Part shown: in pieces, positions 1 through 7,457 of the stretch
Numbering within the stretch: position 1 is the stretch's first letter
How the letters are laid out: every line of letters begins with the position of its first letter
Assembly: GCA_039934635.1 (NCBI GenBank)
Contig: JBDTLT010000089.1
Span: forward strand, 1-19,751
From: DATLFA01 sp039934635
GTDB lineage: Bacteria > Actinomycetota > Acidimicrobiia > Acidimicrobiales > WLNW01
Length of the DNA: 19,751 nt
Direction: 5' to 3'
Notes under the pieces: generated by a model
What the model was told of the DNA's origin: nothing
Seen by the model: the letters and a program-made list of their open reading frames with translations, nothing else
Databases searched by the model: none
Translations under genes and position numbers: made by a program

Positions 1-51
1 TTAGGCACGCCGCCAGCGTTCGTCCTGAGCCAGGATCAAACTCTCCGTCGA
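1..51 (-). rRNA. rrs: 16S ribosomal RNA, 5' end only (partial)
   Basis: Read on the minus strand, positions 44 to 25 match the universally conserved 16S 5' segment (the 27F primer site, AGAGTTTGATCCTGGCTCAG), followed by the conserved GACGAACGCTGGCGGCG. The first A of that site is E. coli position 8, which puts the mature 5' end near position 51; the exact end is inferred by counting. The gene runs out of the window at position 1, so only about 51 bases are present. It is the first gene of an rRNA operon transcribed away from tyrS. The GTGCCTAA at the edge is compatible with actinobacteria, but too little sequence is present to place the organism. Confidence 0.95.
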
Positions 52-244
52 GATCTTCACCGGGACCTCTCCCACCACTGCCAAGCGGCGAGATCAGAAC
101 CAGCTTCGATCGGAGAGCCGGTGCGTGCTGGTGCACGACACCGACTGGCGCAGACACAACGGCCGCCCTACTAACCGGGGTTACCGGCGGGCGACCAGTC
201 TGCAAAATTATTGAATTGACGGCAATCACAACGTGGCTAGGCCA

Positions 245-264
245 CAGTGCGATTGCCCGCACTG
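245..264 (-). repeat. perfect hairpin in rRNA leader, downstream of BoxA
   Basis: A seven-base inverted repeat (CAGTGCG / CGCACTG) with a six-base loop sits about 20 bases downstream of the BoxA-like element on the minus strand. No T-run follows, so it is not a terminator. rRNA leaders often carry such hairpins next to BoxA (the BoxB role in E. coli). The function here is inferred from position only. Confidence 0.5.
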
Positions 265-283
265 GCTTTTTCGTCCTCTCTTC

Positions 284-300
284 CGTTTTCAAGGAACGCA
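284..300 (-). promoter_or_regulatory. BoxA-like rRNA antitermination element
   Basis: The minus strand reads GTTCCTTGAAAAC in this interval, one base from the GTTCTTTGAAAAC form of the NusB/S10-binding BoxA that I recall from actinobacterial and other Gram-positive rRNA leaders. It lies between the rRNA promoter (413-441) and the 16S gene, where BoxA is expected, and would recruit the Nus complex to prevent premature termination in the rRNA operon. Confidence 0.6.
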
Positions 301-412
301 GACGTCAACCAACCAAACCCATTTGAGTGGATGTGGCGGCTGAAGCCGCTGGCCTCTGCGCCAAAGTCACCAGTAGTTCTTTCGGACCACAGGCGCTCGG
401 AGGCGAAGGGCA

Positions 413-441
413 ACGCTACCCGTCTTGCTCCCAGGCGTCAA
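413..441 (-). promoter_or_regulatory. rRNA operon promoter (candidate P1)
   Basis: On the minus strand a -35 box TTGACG (441-436) and a -10 box TAGCGT (418-413) are separated by exactly 17 bases. This is the best sigma-70-type promoter in the window. It lies only 15 bases past the tyrS stop codon and points toward the 16S gene. The predicted transcription start is near 406, giving a leader of about 355 bases. A second TTGACG at 308-303 has no matching -10 at proper spacing. TAATTT near 205-210 could be part of another promoter but its -35 spacing is poor. Confidence 0.6.
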
Positions 442-456
442 CCTCGGAGCGCAAAT

Positions 457-1746
457 TTATTCTGCGACGACGAGATGCACCTGACGCTTGCCCTTGCGGA
501 CAAGCAGGAACCGACCGAAGCGTAGCGCGGCCGAATCGATTGTCCCCCCGGCATCGGGCCGCTGTCCGCCCACGGTCGCCCCCCCTTGACCCAGGAGACG
601 CCGTGCCTCGCCCTTGGAGGCCACCACGCCGGCGGCGACGAGCAGGTCCGCGACCGGCACGCCGGCGGCGAACGAGTCGAGGGTGAGCCGCACGGTGGGA
701 ATGCCGTCGATGAGCGACTCGAGCGCCGCCTCCGACGGTTCGTCAGAGCCGCCGAACACGATCGCGGTTGCTTCTTCGGCGGCCGCCACCGCGTCGGCGC
801 CGTGAACGAGACCTGTCACTTCACGGGCCAGGACACGCTGCGCTTCGCGACGCTCGGGGGCGGCCGAATGGGCGGCCACGATGTCGCGTATCGACTCGAC
901 GGGAAGCAGCGTCAGCTGCAACAGGAAACGCTCGATGTCGAGATCATCGACATTGATCCAGTATTGGTAGAACCGGTAGGGCGACAAGCGATGGGCCCCG
1001 AGCCAGACCGCGCCGCTCGCGGTCTTGCCGAACTTCGAGCCGTCGGCCTGCGTCATGAGCGGCCACGTGAGGCCGTGCGCGGGTTTACCGAATCGTCGCC
1101 GGATGAGATCGATGCCGGCGGTGATGTTGCCCCACTGATCGGAGCCGCCGATTTGCATTGTGCACGTGCGGTTTTCGAACAGCCACGCAAAGTCGTTGGC
1201 CTGCAAGAGCATGTAGCTGAACTCGGTGAACGAGATACCCGCATCGCTCTCCAACCGACTGCGCACCGAGTCTTTGGCGACCATCTGGTTGACCGTGAAG
1301 TGCTTGCCGACATCGCGGAGAAACGGGATCAGCTTTTGATCAGCCGTCCACTCACGATTGTCGATCATCTCGGCCTGCAGCGGACCCGGCTCGAAGTCGA
1401 GGAACCGCGCCATCTGCTCTTTGATGCACGCGAGGTTGTGCAACAACGCGTCGTCGTCGAGCAAATTGCGCTCTTCGGATCGCCCGCCGGGGTCACCGAT
1501 CATGCCGGTGGCACCACCGGCCACGGAGATGGGCCGATGGCCGGCCAGCTGAAACCGCCGCAGCGCCAGAAGACCGATCAGGTTGCCGGCGTGCAAGCTG
1601 TCGGCGGTCGGATCGAAGCCGCAATACAGCGCGACAGGCCCCGACGCGAGCAACGCCGCCAGCTCCGAGCGGTCGGTGGAATCGTGGATGAGGCCACGGC
1701 CGGCAAGATCATCGAGGATCGCCGCGCGCTGCGGTGGAGGGGTCAC
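457..1746 (-). CDS. tyrS: tyrosyl-tRNA synthetase
   Basis: Class I aminoacyl-tRNA synthetase that charges tRNA-Tyr in the cytoplasm. The 429-residue product has the family length. Visible landmarks: GFDPTADSLHAGN (43-55) for the ATP-binding HxGH motif, the tyrosine pocket around YMLLQANDF (178-186), QIGGSDQWGN (199-208), the KMSKS-type loop KFGKT (238-242), and a C-terminal S4-like RNA-binding domain (about 365-429). The second His of HxGH is Asn here. The start is GTG at 1746, with a TAGTCT -10 box nine bases upstream and no Shine-Dalgarno, so the mRNA is probably leaderless or nearly so. No T-box leader is present. The divergent neighbour begins 25 bases away, and the rRNA promoter starts 15 bases after the stop codon. 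Confidence 0.96.
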   Translation of the reverse strand: MTPPPQRAAILDDLAGRGLIHDSTDRSELAALLASGPVALYCGFDPTADSLHAGNLIGLLALRRFQLAGHRPISVAGGATGMIGDPGGRSEERNLLDDDALLHNLACIKEQMARFLDFEPGPLQAEMIDNREWTADQKLIPFLRDVGKHFTVNQMVAKDSVRSRLESDAGISFTEFSYMLLQANDFAWLFENRTCTMQIGGSDQWGNITAGIDLIRRRFGKPAHGLTWPLMTQADGSKFGKTASGAVWLGAHRLSPYRFYQYWINVDDLDIERFLLQLTLLPVESIRDIVAAHSAAPERREAQRVLAREVTGLVHGADAVAAAEEATAIVFGGSDEPSEAALESLIDGIPTVRLTLDSFAAGVPVADLLVAAGVVASKGEARRLLGQGGATVGGQRPDAGGTIDSAALRFGRFLLVRKGKRQVHLVVAE

Positions 1747-1755
1747 AAGTGGGCA

Positions 1756-1761
1756 AGACTA
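1756..1761 (-). promoter_or_regulatory. -10 box for tyrS, near-leaderless
   Basis: TAGTCT on the minus strand fits TANNNT and ends nine bases before the GTG start of tyrS. A start of transcription six to eight bases downstream falls at or within three bases of the start codon. No convincing -35 is visible. The element lies in the 25-base gap shared with the divergent plus-strand gene. Confidence 0.4.
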
Positions 1762-1771
1762 TCGACCGACC

Positions 1772-2326
1772 ATGGCTTCCACGACGGAATTCCCGCCTCA
1801 TACGGCAAACGGACACACCCCGACCGAGCGCCGACGCTGGACACGCGGACGCATCGCGGTCGCGGCGTGGATCTTGATCGTCATCGGCTTCTGGATCTAC
1901 GCCTTTTTCCTCGCCCCCAAGGGCAGTCCGGACATCCTCGATGTTCCCGCGTTCGCCTCTGCATCGGAGACTCGCTGCGCGCAGTCACGCACCGTGATCG
2001 ATGCTTTGCCGAATGCGAGCACCGCAAAATCGGCGACCGAGCGCGCCGACGTCATCGACCGCGCCAATCAAGAATTGCGCGACATGCTGGATGACATCTC
2101 CGTGCTGCCGACCGGCACCGAGCACGACACGAACTTGATCGGGTTGTGGCTGAAGGATTGGCGTCAGTACGTCGTTGACCGCGGCGACTTCTCGCAGCAA
2201 CTGAGGGTGAACCCGGCGGCGACATTCGGTGTGACGGCGCGCAATGGGTCGCACATCACCAAGGCCATCGATGCCTTCGCCGGACGCAACAAGATGCCGA
2301 GCTGCGAAGTACCGACCGACGTCTAA
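1772..2326 (+). CDS. hypothetical single-pass membrane protein
   Basis: The only plus-strand gene in the window; 184 residues, no family recognised. The N-terminus is short, polar and basic (RRRWTRGR at 20-27), followed by one hydrophobic helix at about 28-47 (AVAAWILIVIGFWIYAFFL) and a soluble region of about 135 residues. The positive-inside rule puts the N-terminus in the cytoplasm and the C-terminal part outside. Two cysteines (69 and 178) flank the soluble part and could form a disulfide. A helical stretch of charged residues (about 85-110) is the clearest secondary structure. The ATG at 1772 is chosen because further upstream the frame overlaps tyrS and loses membrane-protein character. 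The gene is divergent from tyrS and convergent with the NUDIX gene, sharing four bases at the stop codons (TAA here, TAG opposite). Confidence 0.8.
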   Translation: MASTTEFPPHTANGHTPTERRRWTRGRIAVAAWILIVIGFWIYAFFLAPKGSPDILDVPAFASASETRCAQSRTVIDALPNASTAKSATERADVIDRANQELRDMLDDISVLPTGTEHDTNLIGLWLKDWRQYVVDRGDFSQQLRVNPAATFGVTARNGSHITKAIDAFAGRNKMPSCEVPTDV

Positions 2327-2913
2327 CGAGTCTCGTCGCGCAGTGAACGCGCCACCTCGAGCCCGCGTCTTGCCAGCAGCCGCAAGTTGGGCTCGTCGGT
2401 GAGCACGTCGAGCTCGGCGAGCGTGACCCAACGCAGCGCGGTCGATTCGAAGTTGCCGATCGCCTTCGCACCTTCGGGCGCCAGCACCAGATAGCGCACG
2501 TCGTAGTGAAGATGCGGCGCTTCGTTGCGGGGTTCGACGCGATGCACGTCGAGCTGGATCGCCGGCACGACGACGCGAAGACCGTCGATGCCCGTCTCTT
2601 CGGTCGCTTCGCGCAACGCGACTGCCGCGAGGTTGCCGTCACCGTCGGCGTGGCCGCCGGGTTGCAACCACTTCTGCAACTTGCGATGGTGCAGCAGCAG
2701 CATGCGTTCGGTCGTCGGGTCGACGACGAGCGCAGAGCCGGTGAGGTGACCGATCAGACACGAGCGCAGCAGTGCGTCGTCGTGTTCGTGGGTGAAGGTC
2801 AAGAACTCGTCTCGCCCCGGGTCGTCGAGATCGACGAGCAGCGCTACCGCAGTGGCGAGCGAGTCGTCGGAACGCAGTAACGGATCGTCGGCATCGAGAA
2901 CCCGGTGGGGCAT
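2323..2913 (-). CDS. NUDIX family hydrolase
   Basis: A 196-residue NUDIX hydrolase, which would cleave a nucleoside diphosphate linked to another moiety. The NUDIX box lies at about 87-109, with GGHADGDG followed by REATEETGI. The REUXEEXGU core is intact, including the metal-binding glutamates. The first conserved Glu of the box (Gx5E) is Gly here, a change I recall from other members of the GGHADGD-type subgroup. The substrate cannot be read from the sequence. The ATG at 2913 is five bases after the stop codon of the DNA glycosylase gene, so it is probably the last gene of the arginine operon transcript. Longer versions of the frame run into the upstream gene and add only basic, uninformative residues. 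Its stop overlaps that of the convergent membrane-protein gene. Confidence 0.88.
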   Translation of the reverse strand: MPHRVLDADDPLLRSDDSLATAVALLVDLDDPGRDEFLTFTHEHDDALLRSCLIGHLTGSALVVDPTTERMLLLHHRKLQKWLQPGGHADGDGNLAAVALREATEETGIDGLRVVVPAIQLDVHRVEPRNEAPHLHYDVRYLVLAPEGAKAIGNFESTALRWVTLAELDVLTDEPNLRLLARRGLEVARSLRDETR

Positions 2914-2918
2914 GGCAA

Positions 2919-3506
2919 TCACTTTCGCGAGACGTTGTCGTCGCCGGCCACGTACCACCGCCAGAGCTGTTCGACGCCGACCGACAATCCTACGCGTGTG
3001 CTCACCGTCGGCGTCGCTGGTGGCGTCGTGCCATCGTCGAGGATGCGGACCGGCGACGCGCGCCGTGTGAGGTCGGCTCCGTTGTGCGCCGGGCCGATGC
3101 CGAGTGCCTGAACGAGCTTGGCCGGACCGCTGGTCAGGTCGCGATCACGACGGACGCGAGGCCGCGCCGCGTGCATCAATTCGAGACCGTCGATCGGTGC
3201 GAGCGCGCGCAACAACACCGCAGCGGCAACACCATCCTCACGACACACCGCGTTCGCGCACCAATGCATGCCATAGGTGAAATACACATAGAGGTGCCCC
3301 GGCCGACCGAACATGACCGCGTTGCGCGGCGTGAGGCCTCGGTACGCGTGGCTCGCCGGGTCGAGCGCGCCGTCGTACGCCTCGACTTCGACGATGCGCC
3401 CTGATCCGTTGGGACCGACCAGCACCTTGTTGAGCAACTCGAGCGCGACGACATCGGGCGGCCGTGCGTAGAACGAGCGCGGTACCAGTCGCCTACGAGC
3501 CGTCAC
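2919..3506 (-). CDS. mpg: 3-methyladenine DNA glycosylase (AAG/Mpg family)
   Basis: Base-excision repair enzyme that removes alkylated purines such as 3-methyladenine. The product is 195 residues, normal for bacterial Mpg. Family landmarks: GRIVEVEAYDG (36-46) with the presumed catalytic Glu42 (equivalent to human AAG Glu125), Tyr44, His53 (equivalent to human His136), TPRNAVMFGRPGHLYVYFTYG (59-79), and SGPAKLVQALGI further on. The start is GTG at 3506, overlapping the argH TGA (GTGA), so translation is coupled to argH. From memory, M. tuberculosis also places mpg beside tyrS, so the position is conserved. No catalytic residue is missing. Confidence 0.93.
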   Translation of the reverse strand: MTARRRLVPRSFYARPPDVVALELLNKVLVGPNGSGRIVEVEAYDGALDPASHAYRGLTPRNAVMFGRPGHLYVYFTYGMHWCANAVCREDGVAAAVLLRALAPIDGLELMHAARPRVRRDRDLTSGPAKLVQALGIGPAHNGADLTRRASPVRILDDGTTPPATPTVSTRVGLSVGVEQLWRWYVAGDDNVSRK

Positions 3507-4885
3507 CCGGCGACGCGCTCGCGATCGGACCCGAGTCGCGCCGCGAAGCGCTCGAGTTGTGTGGCGACCGCAAGCGGCCCCGCGCCGCCCGGCGTCGTGC
3601 GGCGAGTCACTGCCACACCGGGCGCCAACAACGCGGCCGCATCGGCGCCGAGCTCGTCGTGTTGTTCGACCAGGGCAAAGAGATCCGCGCCGTCGTCGAT
3701 CGACTGCCGCACAAGGGCCCCGACCACTGCGTGCGCGTCGCGAAACGGCATGCCTTTGGCGACGAGGAACTCCGCGAGATCGACTGCCGCGCCGTAGGGG
3801 CTGTCGGCCGCGGCCTTCATGCGCTCGCCGCGATACGTGCTGCTGGCCAACATGCCCGTGATGGCCGAGAGACCCAGCGTGATCTGGTCGAGCGCGTCGA
3901 AGAACGGCTCTTTGTCTTCTTGCAGATCGCGGTTGTACGCGAGCGGCAAACCCTTGATCGTGGCCAGCAGACCGGTGAGATTGCCGATGAGCCGGCCGGC
4001 TTTGCCCCGCGCCAACTCGGCGATATCGGGATTCTTCTTTTGCGGCAGCATCGAACTGCCGGTGCTGTACCCGTCGTCCAAACGAACGAACCCGAACTCA
4101 TCGCTCGACCACAGGACGAACTCTTCACCGATGCGCGACAGATGCACGGCCAACAGCGTCAGTGCGAAAAGTGCCTCGGCCACGAAATCACGATCGCCGA
4201 CCGCGTCGAGTGAATTCTCGAAGCGGGCCGCAAACCCGAGTTCGTGTGCAGTGAAATCGGGATCGAGTGGCAGCGACGAACCGGCCAACGCGCCTGCGCC
4301 CAGTGGCGAGACATCGAGCCGGCGCCGGGCATCCATCAGGCGATCGACATCGCGCGCCAACGCCCATCCGTGTGCGAGGAAATGATGCGCGAGGAGCACC
4401 GGCTGGGCTCGCTGCAGGTGCGTGTAACCGGGGAGGTATTGATCGCCGGCGTCACGGGCGAGCCGCAGGAGCGTCTCTTGCAGCGTCAGCACCCGATCGG
4501 CGACCACCGCGAGCTCTCGCTTGGCGTACAGGCGCAAGTCGGTGGCGACCTGATCGTTACGGCTGCGGCCGGTATGCAGCTTGGCGCCCGGCGCGCCCGC
4601 GAGCTCGGTGACTCGGCGTTCGACGGCCGTGTGAATGTCTTCGTCGCCGGCGGCGAACGCGAACGATCCGTCCGCCAACTCGTGCTCGACGCTGTCGAGT
4701 GCGTCGAGAACGACCGACACCTCGGCCGCGTCGAGCAACCCGACCTTGCCGAGCATTCGCACGTGAGCGCGTGATCCGTCGATGTCGTCGCGGGCGAGCC
4801 GTCGATCGAACGGCAAGCTCACCGTGTACGCGAGAAGTTCATCAGCGGGGCCGCTACCGAAGCGGCCGTGCCATAGCGTGGACAT
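3503..4885 (-). CDS. argH: argininosuccinate lyase
   Basis: Last step of arginine synthesis: argininosuccinate to arginine plus fumarate. The 460 residues match the family length. Landmarks of the fumarase/aspartase superfamily: HTGRSRNDQ (104-112), GYTHLQRAQP (153-162) with the conserved Thr-His, and the flexible catalytic loop GSSMLPQKKNPD (276-287) with the catalytic serine. The ATG at 4885 directly follows the TAG of argR with no spacing (TAGATG). In the usual actinobacterial order argG lies between argR and argH; it is not here, so the argininosuccinate substrate must come from a synthase encoded elsewhere. Confidence 0.96.
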   Translation of the reverse strand: MSTLWHGRFGSGPADELLAYTVSLPFDRRLARDDIDGSRAHVRMLGKVGLLDAAEVSVVLDALDSVEHELADGSFAFAAGDEDIHTAVERRVTELAGAPGAKLHTGRSRNDQVATDLRLYAKRELAVVADRVLTLQETLLRLARDAGDQYLPGYTHLQRAQPVLLAHHFLAHGWALARDVDRLMDARRRLDVSPLGAGALAGSSLPLDPDFTAHELGFAARFENSLDAVGDRDFVAEALFALTLLAVHLSRIGEEFVLWSSDEFGFVRLDDGYSTGSSMLPQKKNPDIAELARGKAGRLIGNLTGLLATIKGLPLAYNRDLQEDKEPFFDALDQITLGLSAITGMLASSTYRGERMKAAADSPYGAAVDLAEFLVAKGMPFRDAHAVVGALVRQSIDDGADLFALVEQHDELGADAAALLAPGVAVTRRTTPGGAGPLAVATQLERFAARLGSDRERVAG

Positions 4886-5347
4886 CTACAAGCCTGCCAA
4901 TTCGCGCAGCAAATGCGCGGCTTTCGTGCCGCCGATGTGTTCGGCGGCGACGGCGATGATGGTGTCGTCACCGGCAACCGTGCCGACGATCTCACTGAGG
5001 CCGGCGCGATCGATGGCCGAGGCAACGACGTGCGCCGAACCGGGCGGCGTGCGAATGACGACGAGGTTGGACGACACCACCACGTCGGCCACCCACTCCC
5101 CCAGCACGCGTCGCAGATGGTCTTCGGGCGCGATCTGTTCGCTGGGCAACTCGGGAATCGCGTAGACACTTTCGCCGCCGGGCACCCGCACCTTGATCGC
5201 GCCGAGGTCGTCGAGATCACGCGAGACGGTCGCCTGAGTGGCGTTGATACCTTCCTCGGCCAGCCGTTCGACGAGTTGTGTCTGGCTCGTCACACCGTGC
5301 GTCTCGAGCAGCTTGGTGATGCGGTGCTGTCGCCGTGCCTTGCTCAT
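4886..5347 (-). CDS. argR: arginine repressor
   Basis: Arginine-dependent repressor of the arg genes; a hexamer of about 150 residues per subunit (153 here). The N-terminal winged-helix domain has the DNA-recognition signature TQATVSRDLDDLGAIKV (37-53). The C-terminal domain has the arginine-binding and oligomerisation signature GTVAGDDTI (122-130). The ATG at 5347 overlaps the argF TGA (ATGA). The probable target is the inverted repeat at 9430-9443 in front of argC, which would make the operon autoregulated. Confidence 0.96.
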   Translation of the reverse strand: MSKARRQHRITKLLETHGVTSQTQLVERLAEEGINATQATVSRDLDDLGAIKVRVPGGESVYAIPELPSEQIAPEDHLRRVLGEWVADVVVSSNLVVIRTPPGSAHVVASAIDRAGLSEIVGTVAGDDTIIAVAAEHIGGTKAAHLLRELAGL

Positions 5348-6243
5348 GTGCTTGCCTCACGGAACAGCCACAACAGCAATCCCCTTGCGGTATGCATGCG
5401 GTTGGCCGCTTGCTGCCATACCCGCGACTGCGGGCCGTCGACGACATCGTCGGAAACCTCGTACCCCCGCTTCGCCGGCAGGCAATGCAGGAAGATCGCG
5501 TTGCTGGCGGCGTGGCTCATGAGTTGTTCTTCGACACCGAATCCCTCGAACTGACGAAGGCGTATCTCGCGCTCGCTCTCTTGACCCATCGATACCCATA
5601 CGTCGGTGTAGATGACGTCGGCACCAGCGGCCGCTTCGATCGGACGCGACGTGAGCGCGGGCTCGGTCCCCACGTGGCGCAAGTGATCGATGTCGACCGC
5701 GCTCAAGCCATAGCCCTCGGGGCTGGCGACGCGCACCTTCATGCCGAGCATCGTGGCGCCGAGCAGCAGCGACCGGCAGACGTTGTTGGCGTCGCCGACA
5801 TAGGCCAGGGTGCGCCCGTCGAGTTGACCGAACTCTTGGCGCATCGTCAACAGATCGGCGAGCGCTTGCATCGGATGCGACCGATCGGACAGGAGGTTGA
5901 TCACCGGCACCGACGACGCACTGGCGAGACGCTGCACGACGCCGTGATCGAAGACCCGCGCCGCGATCGCCGAGTGGTAGCACGACAACGTGCGGGCGAT
6001 GTCCTCGGCCGTCTCGCGCACGTCGAAGCCGACTTCGTCGCCCCGCATCGTCAGCGGATGGCCGCCCAGTTGCACGACGGCCATCTCGGTGGCGTTGCGA
6101 GTGCGCGCCGAGGGCTTTTCGAAGACGAGGGCCACGCCCTTCCCGTCGAGCGGGCGCGGCCACGTCGCGCTCTCGGACAGGTCGAGTACCTCGGCTACTT
6201 CGTCGACCGAGAGGTCGTCGATTTCGAGCATGTGGCGAATCAC
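5344..6243 (-). CDS. argF: ornithine carbamoyltransferase
   Basis: Transfers the carbamoyl group from carbamoyl phosphate to ornithine to give citrulline. The 299-residue product is typical. The carbamoyl-phosphate loop reads FEKPSARTRN (41-50), where the family norm is S-T-R-T-R; Ala46 replaces the usual Thr or Gly. Other landmarks are normal: HPMQALADLLT (123-133), DVWVSMG (214-220), the ornithine-binding SMG loop, and HCLPAKRG (253-260). The SMG loop argues for ornithine rather than an acylated ornithine as substrate. The GTG start at 6243 overlaps the argD TGA (GTGA) and gives the expected N-terminus; the frame extends further upstream only as argD overlap. Confidence 0.95.
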   Translation of the reverse strand: MIRHMLEIDDLSVDEVAEVLDLSESATWPRPLDGKGVALVFEKPSARTRNATEMAVVQLGGHPLTMRGDEVGFDVRETAEDIARTLSCYHSAIAARVFDHGVVQRLASASSVPVINLLSDRSHPMQALADLLTMRQEFGQLDGRTLAYVGDANNVCRSLLLGATMLGMKVRVASPEGYGLSAVDIDHLRHVGTEPALTSRPIEAAAGADVIYTDVWVSMGQESEREIRLRQFEGFGVEEQLMSHAASNAIFLHCLPAKRGYEVSDDVVDGPQSRVWQQAANRMHTARGLLLWLFREAST

Positions 6244-7445
6244 GTCATGCTCCGCAGAACGGTGGCGAAGATGTCGATGCCCTCTTGCAGATGGGCGTCG
6301 CTGATGTTGAGCGGCGGTGCAAAACGTATGGCGGTGCTCGTGACACCGTTGACCACGAGACCGGCATCGAGGCAAGCGTTGGCGACGTCCTTTGCCACGC
6401 GACCGTCGAGCACTTCGGGCGAGAGCTCAGCACCGAGCAACATGCCGAGTCCGCGCACAGTGGCAACACCCGGCATACCCCGCAACGCTTGCGCCAAGCG
6501 CGCACCCTTTTCGGCGGACAACGCCGGCGCATCGATTTCGTGCATCACTCGGAGCACGGCGCGAGCGGCCGACGCTGCGAGCGGTTGGCCGCCGAAGGTC
6601 GTGCCGTGATCGCCCGGCTTGAACGAGGCGCTCACATCCGCACGCGCCCAGCACGCACCGATCGGCATGCCGTTGCCCAATGCCTTGGCCATGGTGACGA
6701 TGTCGGGACGGATACCGAAATGCTCGAATCCGAACCACTTTCCGGTACGGGCGAAACCAGTTTGTACTTCGTCGAAGATCAACAACAGACCGCGTTCGTC
6801 GCACAGCTTGCGCACGCCGCGCACGTAGTCCGCGTCGGCGGGAAACACCCCACCCTCGCCTTGCAGGGGCTCGAGCAGCACCGCGCCGACAGTGGGATCG
6901 AGGACCGCTTCGAGTGCCTCGACGTTGTTGTACTCGACGTGACGAAAGCCTTCGGGCATCGGTGCGAACGGCTCGTGCTTTTCGGGCTGACCCGTGGCAT
7001 GCAGTGTCGCCAGAGTGCGGCCGTGGAAGCTGCGATATGCCGACACGACCACGTGGCGGCCCCGACCGTGATACTTGCGGGCGAGCTTGATCGCCGCTTC
7101 GTTGGCCTCGGCGCCCGAGTTGCAGAAGAAGACTTGTCCCCCACCGCCGAGCAGGCGGTCGATCACGGTGGCGACTTCGACTTGCGGCTCGGTGCCGAAC
7201 AAATTGGAGACGTGCGACAGCGTGCGGGCTTGTTCGGCGATGGCATCGGCCACCGCAGGGTGCGCGTGGCCGAGGCTCGTGACCGCCAGACCACACAAGA
7301 AATCGAGATAACGCTTGCCGTCACGGTCCCAGAGCTCGGTGCCGCTACCGCGTACGAACATGACGGGGGGTGCCCCGTAGTTGGGCATGATCGGACACCG
7401 TTCGAGCGTGTCCGATGCCCCCATGGAATGACGATGATCGCTCAT
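6240..7445 (-). CDS. argD: acetylornithine aminotransferase
   Basis: PLP-dependent class III aminotransferase that converts N-acetylglutamate semialdehyde to N-acetylornithine. The 401 residues fit the family. Visible landmarks: NSGAEANEAAIK (109-120), SFHGRT (139-144), FDEVQTGFARTG (224-235) with the PLP-pyridine Asp225, and the Schiff-base lysine Lys254 in TMAKALGNGMPIGA. The ATG at 7445 has a good Shine-Dalgarno, GAGGGG, overlapping the argB stop codon 12 bases upstream. It is in the arg operon between argB and argF. The related succinyl-diaminopimelate aminotransferase activity is common in ArgD and cannot be excluded. Confidence 0.95.
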   Translation of the reverse strand: MSDHRHSMGASDTLERCPIMPNYGAPPVMFVRGSGTELWDRDGKRYLDFLCGLAVTSLGHAHPAVADAIAEQARTLSHVSNLFGTEPQVEVATVIDRLLGGGGQVFFCNSGAEANEAAIKLARKYHGRGRHVVVSAYRSFHGRTLATLHATGQPEKHEPFAPMPEGFRHVEYNNVEALEAVLDPTVGAVLLEPLQGEGGVFPADADYVRGVRKLCDERGLLLIFDEVQTGFARTGKWFGFEHFGIRPDIVTMAKALGNGMPIGACWARADVSASFKPGDHGTTFGGQPLAASAARAVLRVMHEIDAPALSAEKGARLAQALRGMPGVATVRGLGMLLGAELSPEVLDGRVAKDVANACLDAGLVVNGVTSTAIRFAPPLNISDAHLQEGIDIFATVLRSMT

Positions 7446-7457
7446 GGCGAAGTCCCC

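Larger units (their letters stand above)
52..412 (-). other. rRNA operon leader region
   Basis: This stretch of about 360 bases between the rRNA promoter and the 16S 5' end holds no credible gene. It is the transcribed rRNA leader. It contains a BoxA-like antitermination element (284-300) and several short perfect inverted repeats: 336-349 (GCGGC stem, four-base loop), 245-264 (CAGTGCG stem, six-base loop), 121-141 (eight pairs with one bulged base), and 62-73 (GGGA/TCCC) just before the mature 16S. The hairpin near the 16S end may take part in pre-rRNA processing; the long RNase III stem cannot be checked because its other half lies beyond the window. Confidence 0.7.

Noticed and set aside
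586..2094. Open plus-strand frame of 502 codons across tyrS
   Set aside because: It is the antisense of tyrS; its translation is Arg/Asp/His-rich with no domain, while the minus strand gives a complete tyrosyl-tRNA synthetase.
2391..2652. NUDIX protein as a broken enzyme because the first box Glu is Gly
   Set aside because: The metal-binding REATEETG core is intact and the Gly variant is, to my recollection, usual in this subgroup, so I do not call it a pseudogene.
6244..6375. Longer N-terminus for argF
   Set aside because: The extra residues are a His/Arg-rich shadow of argD; the GTG at 6243 with GTGA overlap gives the expected protein.
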